Source: Aphis gossypii (Eukaryota; Arthropoda; Insecta; Hemiptera; Aphididae). From it: 64,000 nucleotides of DNA. Positions 28,201 to 37,785 of this stretch are shown in pieces. The translations under genes were made by a program, and so were the position numbers. Position 1 is the first letter of the stretch; each line of letters begins with the position of its first letter. The stretch spans positions 53,527,213 through 53,591,212 of the forward strand of contig NC_065531.1 of assembly GCF_020184175.1 (NCBI RefSeq), given 5' to 3'. The notes beneath the pieces were generated by a model. It saw only the letters and a program-made list of their open reading frames with translations. It was not told where the DNA came from and made no database searches.

Positions 28201-30087
28201 ATATGTCGATTTAAAAGTGCCGCAATTGTCAATTTGTTTGCTTTCATTTTCGGAAAAAAATAATACAATAATAATGATAAAATGATCACGATTGTCTTAT
28301 TTGATAGTTTACAACATGTATTTATTTTATAACGTAATAAAAAATTAATAGTAAATTGCTATTATTATTTATTTAAATTCAAAATAAAACCAAAATTTTA
28401 AGTTACACATTTTTGCTTTAGTAATTATTGTAGATTTAAATAAACTATAAGCCATATATTCTATAATATGGATTCAAATTATGTCTCATTTCTATTATAA
28501 AAACCAAAAATTTTTATTGTAAGTACCTATGAACTTTAACAGTTATTGTAATATTTAATATTATCATTAAGTTCTAAAATTTGAGTGTTTAGATATTTAC
28601 TCGAAACAGAAAGTCATGTGAATCAATAATTTTAAAAATATTTATTCTAAAATAGGAGTATTTGAACAGACGTAAGATACTAAATTAATGACATTCGAAG
28701 AAAAGAAATATTTTTGTTTGAATAGCTTGTAAATTATTGTGATGCAGTGAATATATTGGTTATATAATTAAGTTTTTCTTTTGTTAAAATATACTTTTAA
28801 CTATTTCGATAACAACATTTTGTATTGAAGCAATAGGTACTAAGAATTGTTCAGAATAAATAATATGATCATAGAAATTAATCATAGGATTTCAAGTATT
28901 GTTTATATCTACCTTGAAGTGAGCCATTTTTATATGTTATAATTATTGTTTTCCTTAAATCTATGTCTTAAATCTAGTAACTATAATTTTTCTTCTTTAT
29001 TACGTAAAGCATAATATAACATATGTTAAGAAAGTTATAAATTGTTTTATGTATTAATCTACTATTTCTTTTGGTAATTGTTTTTATACACGTATTATAG
29101 TTATAGGTACATAATGTAATAATTATATTTTGCTATGTGGATGAATTTTATGAACAATTAGTTTTTTAACCATATTAATGTGCTTTATAAATATTTAATT
29201 ATATTTAAATATTAAGAATTATCGATATATTTTGTTAAAAAATTATAAGCTTATTAAAAAAAAAAAAAATAATAATAATAATAAATAAACGCTTCTTTAT
29301 ACATAAACTCTATAAATTCAAAAAAAATATCATTTTAATAGGTTAACGATATGTATATTATAAATCAGTCTATGATTATTCATCGTATAATTCAACCTGA
29401 ATAAAAAAAGACATAAAATATCATCTTATATGGGTACCTAAATAATTTAACACTAGTATTAAAACAACAAGCTATGTAAAGATAATAATGATGTTTATTC
29501 TAGCTAAAAGCTACGCTTAAATTATTTTTTTATTTATATTTATAAAAGGTTACAAAACCAATTTTTTTTTTTTTAATAGGCGCCTACAGTTATTTTTTTA
29601 AATTATTGCATGTTTTTAGTTCACGTTTGCTGTCGAAATTGCATTATTATTATTAAATTGAAAAATTATAATTACGTTAATTTATATAATAAATATTGTT
29701 CAATATTGTTATTATTGTAAAAAAATTAACTTATACAAAATAGTTATATTTTAAAATATTACCTCCATGAGATGTAAAATTAAATTACACGATTCCTAAA
29801 CAATACATTATTTTAAATATTTGTTATTTTATTAGGTATTGTCTACAATTTTTCTACAGAAAAACAACACTTTTCTTATATACACATAATGAAAAATAAT
29901 TGAGTTAACTACTTCTAAATTATAAATAGGTACTTCAATTTAATTTGTTTAAAAACACAATATTTTCAAAATTATATAATTTAATTGACAGATTTATTTA
30001 AATTAAATAAATAATTTCTATTTTATTGTTATCATATACTATTATATATAATTATTTTGTTTTTATTTTTATATAATAATTTTTGTA
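25256..30087. other. AT-rich DNA with a GC-richer patch
   Basis: Mostly anonymous. Between 27160 and 28250 composition rises. On the minus strand two short frames look protein-like: 27669-27573 (contains KADQFRSWIKRY) and 27552-27403 (contains FFTNRWLWENPGRLRDF). They are separated by stops. Plus-strand frames of 65-76 codons overlap them (27326-27556, 27577-27786, 27909-28106), with no recognised motif on either strand. This could be an old, unidentified gene or transposon fragment. Confidence 0.3.
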
Positions 30088-30482
30088 ACTCGGCAAAGCT
30101 ACTGGGATCGCAATCCCAATAACAAACTAAGAAATGGGTATATCCTAATAACACATATAAGAGAGAACAATTAATAATAACAAACAGAGCGAGAATAGTC
30201 CACTCCAATATCACCCACTTCTATTTAATCACCAAGGAACCCAGAACAATGTGCGACACATGCAAGTCACCCCTTACAATCGAACATTTAACTATCAACT
30301 GCCCCATGTTCTCAGCGCCACGTCATCTCCTTAACAATCTTGCATCACTCAAAGAAGCCCTTAATCAAGAAACACAGTCAATATTTTTCAAACTAAATGG
30401 TTTAGATAAAAAGTTGTTAATACCTAATACAATATATTTAATACCATATTATATTCTCTTTTTATATTTTATATTACTCTAA
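30088..30482 (+). pseudogene. LINE retrotransposon 3' end, 5'-truncated
   Basis: This is the C-terminal end of a non-LTR retrotransposon ORF2, probably of the I/Jockey/R1 group that carries an RNase H and a terminal zinc knuckle. The frame open from 30123 to the stop at 30482 reads ARIVHSNITHFYLI, a diverged form of the family's RxGHTxLTHxxL block. It is followed by CDTC, EHLTINC and a PRHLLNNL stretch. The cysteine pattern is C-X2-C-X7-H-X4-C, as expected at LINE C-termini. Just upstream, another frame (about 30098-30165) gives WDRNPNNKLRN, so a frame break lies near 30120-30165 and the copy is dead. Nothing further upstream is recognisable, as expected for 5' truncation. A run AATAAAAAAAATAAATAAATG near 30542-30561 may be the degraded tail. 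No target duplication could be found. Confidence 0.75.
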
Positions 30483-31800
30483 TATTATATTAGTAAATTA
30501 AGTTTATAAATAATACTAGGTTAATAATCATTGTTATCAAATAATAAAAAAAATAAATAAATGTTAATAAAATATCGTTTTAATTCTTATGATTTTAATA
30601 ATATCTCTGAAATTCTCAACATTGGTAACTAAATTATTAATTTTCAGAGCTATCCATTTTAACACAGAATAGATTTATTTATATTTACTCAAAATAGTCT
30701 TATCGAAAAAATAAAATGTTATACACCCTGTTTAAATGTATAGGCGCAGTCTAATTTATATTAAAAAAAAAAGTATGTAAGTCTGATACATTGTTTAAAA
30801 TTATAATATAATAATATATTATCTTATTTAATAATGATTCATACATATTTTAAAAACATAAAGGCATAAAGCTTTTATTTAATTAAAACAAAGTTGCCTA
30901 CTTTAAAATAATAAATTGACTAACAATAAAAACCGTATAATTAAATATCGATTTATAGATAATATAAATTTAAATAAATACTATTACGTTTTTATATTGG
31001 TGAGTATGATCTACATTCTACACCAAAGACGTTTTATCGATATTTTAGTGTTATTTTATAAATATTATTTAAAAAATAAATTAAACTAAGAGTATTAATT
31101 CAAGGTTGGTGATATGTTCCGTATGTTGACAGGAATATTTTTTTTAAGTAAAATAAACAGAAGCTCATATTTTTTCAAAAAAAAAAAAAAATGTATACAC
31201 AGATTGTTATAAAAGTGCAGGTTTATTACAATGAAAATCTGTTATCAAAGTTCATATTTCATCAAGATCAAAATAATAATATAACCATGGTCGAAAAGTA
31301 TAATATTCATTATAATAATGGAATTAAGTATTAAATTCCATTTTCCGTTGTAGCTACGCATATACTCCTGTAAACAAGTTTTGCGTTTACTTGAGGAAGT
31401 ATGTGTATGAATCAATAAAAAATAAATAAATTTATAAAAAAAAAAAAACAGAACGAAGTAAAAATAAAAAGGCAAGCATAAGCATGAAAGAAGAAAACAT
31501 GATATCACTCTCGTGATCTTTCCAGCATGATCTCATGTAATGAAGGTTGCAATTTTTTTCTCTGATTCTAAAATACTATGACTTCTTAATGCTTGAAGCT
31601 TTCCCAAATGGTAAAAACTTTGTCAATTTCTCTGCATATTTTATCAAATTCTAAAATACGTACTATTTACGTTTTTTCGTTGATGGTATACTGTGTACTA
31701 ACATATCACCGTTTATGTACATGCAAATCGATTTCTCACATTCGGGAAAAAGTGTTGAAGATATCTTAAGGACTATATAAACTATCTGTACCACACCTAT
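30483..31800. other. AT-rich non-coding DNA
   Basis: Follows the LINE fragment. Holds the possible A-rich LINE tail near 30542 and poly-A/T runs at 31180 and 31437. I see no gene. Confidence 0.6.
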
Positions 31801-31840
31801 ATTACAGTATCCAGCATGTGGGTCTGAAATTAAAGTTTGA

Positions 31841-32395
31841 ACCTTGGTAATAATACTTCCGGACGACGGGGATTTTGGGTTAACGACTTTTGAGCAGCTT
31901 CAGTATAATAAGTTTAAAAAGAAACTTTCACGTACCTTCCGAGATTTTATTGAGGGACTTACCGTCATCAGTGAATTTACAGAGTACCTAGCTCGTGGCG
32001 TCCGACTTCCGGCCACCAACGCGCGCTGAGTTCATCATTTTTCCGGTCTTAGTTTTTTTCTTTCCACCACGACCTCAATATAATTGGTGACGCGTAATTC
32101 ATCGTCTCCTATCACACTTTATTTACGAAGGTCTAGCCATAGCCAACTTGGCATATTTAAATCGTACACATAGTATTCTTCGATCCGAGAACTGAAAAGC
32201 GAGTTTTATTTTGTATTTCAGATATACCCAGTGTTTATGCAAATTTATGAAAATGTAATTAATTTTATTAATTAAAGGGCTCGTGGTTATTAATGTCGGA
32301 CGGAATTAAAAAATATATTGCTGACTCTCCGTCTTCTTTTCATGACGTTATTATTAAGTGTATGAGCAATATTGTTCTCAAATTACTTAAATGAA
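31841..32395 (+). other. Two short protein-like frames, unidentified
   Basis: A frame open from 31841 to 32029 (first codon not ATG) contains LPDDGDFGLTTFEQLQ and a basic-acidic helix-like stretch with KLSRTFRDFIEGL. A second frame with ATG at 32294 runs 33 codons to 32395 (MSDGIKKYIADSPSSFHDV). An acceptor-like TTGTATTTCAG lies between them near 32220. Codon use is less AT-biased than in chance frames. They could be exons or remains of an element older than the adjacent LTR insertion. No family is recognised. Confidence 0.2.
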
Positions 32396-32621
32396 ATTCT
32401 CTTCATCCACTGTACGTTTTTGTTAACTCTTTTTGTGAAACTAGTTTGAACTTTTTTTTAAAACTGTAAACATTATTGTTCATATATTTATATTTATAAT
32501 ATAATATTATGTTATTACTGTATTTGAATTATTTGTTTTTAATTGTAATAATGAACTAAAACATTTTAATATTAAAATACCTATGAATTAAAATTTTACG
32601 TAACATATCAATAATTATAAT
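32396..32621. other. AT-rich flank of the insertion
   Basis: Anonymous AT-rich DNA up to the ACAG target site. I see no feature. Confidence 0.6.
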
Positions 32622-32625
32622 ACAG
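32622..32625. repeat. Target-site duplication ACAG, left copy
   Basis: ACAG lies immediately outside the left LTR and is repeated immediately outside the right LTR. A 4-bp duplication is normal for Ty3/gypsy integrases. It shows that this is an original insertion and not a recombinant between copies. Confidence 0.85.
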
Positions 32626-32699
32626 TGACACAGTGCAATGATATTCAATGACTTGTCATATTGAAATATTAAAAACTCCAATTTTTGGTATCACATATA

Positions 32700-32705
32700 T
32701 TTATT
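32700..32705 (-). terminator. AATAAA polyadenylation-type signal in the 3' LTR
   Basis: The minus strand reads AATAAA about 75 bp before the end of the LTR. The 5' LTR has the same motif at 39505-39510. This is a suitable location for the R/U5 polyadenylation signal, but AATAAA is common in AT-rich DNA. Confidence 0.45.
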
Positions 32706-33120
32706 GACAATATTAATATATATAATGAAATAACTATAAAAATGGGATGACATATAATTTGTTCTAAAACCGCGGGGCTAGCTTGAGCAAGCGAGCCGCA
32801 ACGGGTGATGTCAGGGCCTTTAGAGGCGCGACATATAGAACATAACTAATATTTAATTTACACAATATGACTTGGAAAACGGGTTATACACACTTTTCCA
32901 CGGTCTTATGCAAGTCGTGTACAGTTATGCGTTTCTACAGTGGTCAGTGAAACCTGAGTAGGCTCACTATAGTGGGATTGAACTGATGATTCTAAAAAGA
33001 ACCGTTTTTCATCAGTCGCGATGGTAGATCGACTGTGCGTGCAAAACCGCGTGTAAGAGCCGCTGGTATTGCACGCCAAGTGAAAGGTTTATTATATTCG
33101 TCGACGGCCGCCTCAACACT

Positions 33121-33450
33121 CAACGTAACTGGTAGACTTATCGCCGTGTTCGTCGGTTGCCGCCTCGTTTCACGAGTGTCTTCGCGGCTATGTCCGGAAC
33201 GTAACTGGTAGATTCGTCGGTTGCCGCCTCGTTTCACGAGTGTCTTCGCTGCTATGTCCGGAACGTAACTGGTAGATCGTCGGTTGCCGCCTCGTTTCAC
33301 GAGTGTCTTCGCTGCTTAGTCCGGAACGTAACTGGTAGGTTCGTCGGTTGCCGCCTCGTTTCACGAGTGTCTTCGCTGCTTAGTCCGGAACGTAACTGGT
33401 AGGTTCGTCGGTTGCCGCCTCGTTTCACGAGTGTCTTCGCTGCTTAGTCC
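33121..33450 (-). repeat. 64-bp tandem array in the 3' LTR, five units
   Basis: This is the same array as in the other LTR, with unit starts near 33121 (long first unit), 33196, 33260, 33323 and 33387. Copy number and internal variants match the other LTR apart from a one-base indel near the start and one C/T difference. The array therefore existed before this insertion. Confidence 0.93.
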
Positions 33451-33866
33451 GGAGTGGAATTCGTAGAAATCAGTATTATGTTCGTCGTTCGTCGTTGTGT
33501 TGACTATATGTTTGACGATGGTGATAATGACTGAATACTAATTTGTCTTGAAAAGTGCCCGGTATATATACTGTGATCCGTACCGACTAGTAAACCACCA
33601 GTATGCCGCCGTGCGTGTTTGTGCTTACTGTCGGTACGGATTTCCTCATTATGGAGTCAATTTTGAACTTATAGATCTGTATGGGGTGTTGTTATTTTCT
33701 TCACTGTGTCCCCTATCCATCGCCGTACTTGGTGAGACTCTGTGATGATCTAAAGGGTTTAAATTCACCGCTAAGTCTCTCAGATGGTATTGTTTTTATG
33801 TATGCTGTGTTGTGATTGGTGGTCCTGAAAAGGACCTTTTTATATGGTGACGGCTACACCGTTACA

Positions 33867-33880
33867 ACTCCCCCCCCAGA
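33867..33880 (-). other. Polypurine tract
   Basis: Immediately upstream of the 3' LTR, the element sense strand reads TCTGGGGGGGGAGT, a run of eight G flanked by purines. This is the expected position and composition of the plus-strand primer left after RNase H cleavage. Confidence 0.85.
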
Positions 33881-34021
33881 TGTGTCACCGGGTGAATTGA
33901 ATGAACCGATGACGGATCTCATAAGCTACTAAAAATACGTCTTTGTATGGACGCCTTGTAAAGTGCGCGACGAATCGCATTTCTGGACATATACCAAATT
34001 GGCGTGTCCTTGTCTACTGCC

Positions 34022-34384
34022 TTAATTGTTTTTTGTTGGTGGTTCGTGTTGTTTAAGTTTACCCGTCACGTAGTCCATTGCTTGTGATATATTGATATTT
34101 TTTTCAAATGGAATATATTTGTACAATGTGTTCTCTGTTACAAATCTCCAGTCAAATGGTTGATTCCACTGTTCTTGTTCATTGATGCTCCTTGCCTTAT
34201 TTATGGTCATAATACTAGGAATAGTCTCCTGTTTGTTTATTTCGTTGATCTTCGGTGTTTGGATTTTCACCAACATTACTGATGATAACCCGTTTATGTT
34301 CTCCTTGTCCACTTTTAAAAACTGTTTTCTTTTCTCTGCTGCTTCTCGTTTAGCTAGTTCACGTGCTTTATTTAATGGTGCCAT
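34022..34384 (-). CDS. Third ORF downstream of pol, unknown function
   Basis: This 120-codon frame starts with ATG at 34384 and ends at 34022, between pol and the polypurine tract. That is the place where env or accessory genes sit in retroviruses and errantiviruses. The protein is soluble-looking: it starts MAPLNKARELAKREAAEKRK, is Lys/Glu/Asn-rich, and shows no signal peptide, no membrane segment and no cysteine pair, so it is not an envelope glycoprotein. A helical basic N-terminus (residues 1-25) and a C-terminal segment around WNQPFDWRF are the only notable parts. It is the only ORF in the element that reads through without a break. It would need a spliced or subgenomic RNA for expression. 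No family is recognised. Confidence 0.55.
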   Translation of the reverse strand: MAPLNKARELAKREAAEKRKQFLKVDKENINGLSSVMLVKIQTPKINEINKQETIPSIMTINKARSINEQEQWNQPFDWRFVTENTLYKYIPFEKNINISQAMDYVTGKLKQHEPPTKNN

Positions 34385-34508
34385 TTTTTGACTGATGAGT
34401 AAAATTTTGTTGACTGTTCTTATATACGTTTTGTGTACTAAATGCTTAATGCTGATTCGTCAACGCTATCTTACACCTCATTGGCTCATTATATTTGGTA
34501 TTTTATAT

Positions 34509-34980
34509 TTAAGCCGTGTCTTGTTTGTCCATACCGTAGTATGGACGAACTTCCGATACATTAATGAGTTCTTCGCGTTGTGTGCTTGTATCTTTTATTG
34601 CCAATGTATTTTTTCCGACTATTCTGGTTATAATGAATGGTCCATTGAATATGTGAAATAATTTTTTTATTTCTTTATTGTGTGCGTTTGATAAGTCATG
34701 ATTTCGTATTAGAACATATTGTCCTACCTTGTATTCGATATTCTTTTTATTTTTTGTTTTGATTCCAGTTTTTCTGCCTTTTTTTTAATTCTAGACGCTA
34801 CCATTTGTACTATTTCTTCTTTTTTGACTTCCTTCTGCATCTGTTCAGGAAATTTGATTATATCTTCCAATGGTGTTTTGGTATTTCTCCCTTAATTATT
34901 TCCCACGGGGTCATTTCTGTTACTTCTGATCGTACTTTATTCATCCAATCTTCTATATTTTCTAAGTAATTCGGCCATTT
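34509..34980 (-). pseudogene. pol: pol: integrase C-terminus with GPF/Y-like module
   Basis: Continuation of pol in three successive frames. From about 34980 to 34880 it reads KWPNYLENIEDWMNKVRSE and MTPWEII. From about 34880 to 34760 it is a Lys/Glu-rich helix beginning TPLEDIIKFPEQMQKE. From about 34760 to the stop at 34509 it contains VGQYVLIRNHDLS, FNGPFIITRIVGKNTLAI and VSEVRPYYG. The GPF motif followed by a small beta-rich segment is the GPF/Y module of gypsy-type integrases, which helps in DNA binding and target choice. The breaks near 34980, 34880 and 34760 look like single-base events. The final stop at 34509 defines the end of pol, 124 bases before the next ORF. Confidence 0.8.
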
Positions 34981-35812
34981 GGTATGTGATCGTAACAATA
35001 GGTTCTTAGCAACCTGCCTATTTCTCGGTTATATCTTTCGACCGGGTTTGATTGTGGGTGATACTTAGTAGAATGTTTTATATAATTTAACTCATGGAGT
35101 TTTGTTTTCCACAATTTTCCCGTAAATTGAGTACCATTGTCTGTGAGTATTGACTGTGGTTTACCCGTGTTGGGTATATAATCCTGCTCAAGTCTATTTA
35201 TTATCGCTTTTGCCGACGCCTTTTTTAGTGCATACAGTCTTATATATTTTGAAAATGTATCTAATATTGCTAGAATATAATGTGTTCCTCCCCGGCCAGT
35301 TGGAAGTGGTCCCATTAAATCAATTGATACTGTTTCAAATGGTGTTTTTGGTTTGTGAGATTTTGTTGGTCCACTTGATTGATAATTAATGGGTTTACTT
35401 TTTTGACAACTGTCGCAATTTCTTACAACTGATGCTGCAATTTTGTGCATATTTTTAAATATGCATATTCTTTTTAATGCATGATACGTTTTGTATCGAC
35501 CTGGGTGTCCCATGATCTCGTGTGTTTCTTGTGTTATCATGTTTGCTATTTGACCTGGTATAACTAATCGCCAATTATTTTCTGTTTTACCTTTTACAAA
35601 CACTATCTTGTCTTTTATCGTTACATGTTCGTTTTTTGTGTTAATTATTCTCTTTAACTTTATGTCCGAGCGTTGTAAATTGGCTAAATTCCCAATTAAT
35701 TTTTTTAATTCTGTGCTGTATTCTGATTTTTTGATTTTATTAATTGATATTCTCACTTCTTCTCGTTCTTCATTGACCCTTGGATAACGAGTGAGTGTGT
35801 CCTCCCCGCCAC
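34962..35812 (-). pseudogene. pol: pol: integrase zinc-binding and catalytic core
   Basis: Integrase joins the element cDNA to the host genome. The frame is open from about 35812 to a stop at 34962. The zinc-binding domain has HEIMGH and then CDSC, an HHCC arrangement. The catalytic triad is seen in VSIDLMGPLP, ILTDNGTQF and NPVERYNRE. By count there are 33 residues between the second Asp and the Glu, two fewer than the common D,D-35-E spacing; I believe HPQSNPVER-type integrases share this, but that is from memory. The frame breaks near 34980, and the C-terminal extension continues in other frames, so the domain is separated from its GPF/Y-like end. Confidence 0.93.
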
Positions 35813-36240
35813 TATATTATCTTTCCCCGAGATATATTGTACTTCCAGATCATACTCTTGCAAAGCCAAAGTCCATCTAGTAAGTCTTCCGTTGGTTAAT
35901 CTGCAACTCTTCATGAACGTTAACGCATGATGATCTGTTTGTATAATTGTTCTGTGACCTAATATATACTGTCGAAATTTGTTGCAACAGTATACTAACG
36001 CTAATGCCTCAATTTCTGTAGTGGTGTATCTTGTTTCAGGTGATTTTAATGTTCTGCTTGCATAACCTAGTGTAGCTCTCTCATTGTTGTCTAATATTTG
36101 GTATAATTCTCCACCTATAGCTACATTTGATGCATCTGTATTTATGTATAATGGTTTTGAAAAATCAGGAATGTTATTATTACATCATTCAAAAATGCCT
36201 GTTTCGATTCTTCGAACGCTCGTTGATGTTTTTCTTCCCA
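35753..36240 (-). pseudogene. pol: pol: RNase H domain, frameshifted
   Basis: RNase H degrades the RNA of the RNA/DNA hybrid during reverse transcription. Translation of this stretch shows a connection segment with WEEKHQRAFEES, then RNase H motifs: TDAS (first acidic residue), RYTTTEIEALAL (Glu) and TDHHALTFM (Asp), then RLTRWTLALQEYDLEVQY and SGKDNIVA. The segment is split by a single-base break near 36169, and another in a run of G near 35808 puts integrase in a different frame. The domain continues that of reverse transcriptase, as is standard in Ty3/gypsy Pol. The usual TDHKAL motif is TDHHAL here. Confidence 0.9.
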
Positions 36241-36241
36241 T

Positions 36242-37234
36242 TTACAATTTACAATCATTTCGTGTTAATTCTATTAATGGTTCAATTATATGTGCAAAGT
36301 TTTTTACATATTTTCTGTAAAAATTCAAAAAACCTAAATAACTTTGTATTTCTTTCTTTTTGCTCGGTGTTTTGAAGTCTTGAATAGTTTTTATTTTGTC
36401 ATTGTCCATTTTTATTCCTTCCGTTGAAATTATATGACCTAAAAATGACACTTGTTTTCTGAAGAATTGACATTTGTCGATGTTGACAGTGACATTATAA
36501 GTTTTAAATTTTTCTAGAACCATCTTTATGTGTTCGTAATGACTATTTTCGTCTTCTGATGTAATTAGTATGTCATCTACATATATTGTTACAAAAGATT
36601 GTAATAATGGTCCTAATACTATGTCCATACTCTTTTGAAACTCTGAGCCACTTATATTAAGACCAAACGGCATGCGTTTGAATGAATAGTTTCTGCCATT
36701 TATAAGGAGTGAACATAGATCCATACTCTTTTCTGCCAGTTTTACTTGCCAATACCCACTTCGAAGATCCAATGTGCTAATACATTTTATTTTTTCGAAT
36801 TTTGAAAAAATTGATTCTATAGTCATCGGACATTCTCGGTCTGGAATAATATGTTCGTTGATTTTTCTTGCGTCAAGGCACAATCGTACGTCACCATTCT
36901 TTTTGAAGACTGGTACAATTGGTACTGAGTATGGTGATCTTGACTGTTTAATTATGTCCATATCCAACATACGCTTCACTTCTTTTTCCACTGCCTCACG
37001 TTTCGTGATCGGAATAGGATATGGCCTTTGGTTAACTGGTTTATCATTTTTTAATCTGATTACACACTCATACCCTTTTATCTCACCGGGTGTATCTCGA
37101 AATACTTCTGGGTATTGATGTATTAGCTTATCTATGTTTCTTTGAATGTGATCAGGTAATATATTGTATTGTATTTGGTCCAATGGTTCTGTGATGGATT
37201 GTGTGGATATTGCTCGTAAGTGGATTGGTTGCAA
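36242..37234 (-). pseudogene. pol: pol: reverse transcriptase domain
   Basis: This is the RNA-dependent DNA polymerase of the element. The frame is open upstream of the first methionine at 37234, to about 37312. Conserved RT blocks appear in order: NQRPYPIPITKREAVE, a VRLCLDARKIN block, STLDLRSGYWQ, the MPFGL block, and the catalytic YVDDILI. CQFFRKQVSFLGH and the thumb motif YLGFLNFYRKY follow. The catalytic aspartates (one in the LDLRSGYWQ block, two in YVDD) are present. The motif IPDRECP after LDARKIN is characteristic of some insect gypsy lineages. The frame ends at 36242 because a 7-bp direct duplication TTTACAA at 36241-36254 (plus strand) shifts it just before the connection to RNase H. 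Confidence 0.95.
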
Positions 37235-37287
37235 TGAATTTTTTCTCGAGAATGGTATTTTATATATTTCATTGTCTATCTTTACTG

Positions 37288-37785
37288 TTAACTGTCTTTT
37301 TTCGTAGTCATTGTTGAATTACTTACTTCCAGAAAGTCACTTCCTATTATACCTTTCTCATTTAAATTGTTTATTACAATAAATGGTGTCTGTATTTGTT
37401 CTTTTCCTATTTCTATTGGTAGTAAGATCTGTTTAGTTACTTTTGTAGGTTTGTTACCTGTTGCGTTATGTATACTAAGTCCCGTTAACGGTATTATTGG
37501 TATCTTTGGATTATCTTTTACTATTTTGTTATAGTATTCTTCAGATATTGCACATATCTCTGCTCCTGAATCTACTAACATTTCGTATTCTTTGTTGTTT
37601 ATAAGCATTTTGGTATACGGGCATCCCATTTGTAGGGTTTTGTTTTTTGTGATGTCAAAATCTTCGTCTTTTATTAAATCTTCCGCTTTTAAAAGATTCA
37701 GTTTGTCCGGTGGACGTTTTTTTTCTTTTTTGTTAATCTTGTAATGTGTTTTAGATCAAGGGTATTTATGACTGTGGTCGATCTG
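37288..37785 (-). pseudogene. pol: pol: aspartic protease domain
   Basis: This is the start of pol. Its frame is already open across the gag stop at 37766 and lies -1 relative to the last gag segment, consistent with -1 ribosomal frameshifting as in gypsy elements. The first methionine at 37629 (MGCPYTKM) is probably not a true start. The retroviral-type protease signature LVDSGAEICAI holds the catalytic Asp in DSGA, and GIIGSDFL near the end is the second conserved protease motif. The enzyme would cleave Gag and Gag-Pol. The frame stops at 37288. The homologous reading resumes in another frame from about 37312 into the linker before reverse transcriptase, so a single-base indel lies close to 37312. 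Confidence 0.9.

Larger units (their letters stand above)
32626..33866 (-). repeat. 3' LTR of the gypsy-type element
   Basis: This 1241-bp terminal repeat is the downstream LTR in element sense. Its boundaries are fixed by the ACAG target duplication on the outside and the polypurine tract on the inside. Compared with the 5' LTR the differences are one-base indels near 32853, 33047, 33122, 33534, 33539 and 33748, plus one C/T substitution near 33408. It carries the same five-unit 64-bp array and the same AATAAA motif. The near identity indicates a recent insertion. Confidence 0.95.

Noticed and set aside
32992..33300. Minus-strand 102-codon Arg/Gly-rich frame and its partner at 39918-40106
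   Set aside because: Both are products of the 64-bp LTR tandem array read in one frame; the two LTR copies differ in frame after a one-base indel, so no protein is maintained.
33548..33745. Plus-strand 65-codon frame repeated exactly at 40354-40551
   Set aside because: It is duplicated only because it lies in both LTRs, begins without ATG and is antisense to the element.
35150..35389. Plus-strand frames across pol, including 36084-36375 and 36774-37118
   Set aside because: They are antisense to clearly homologous reverse transcriptase and integrase domains.
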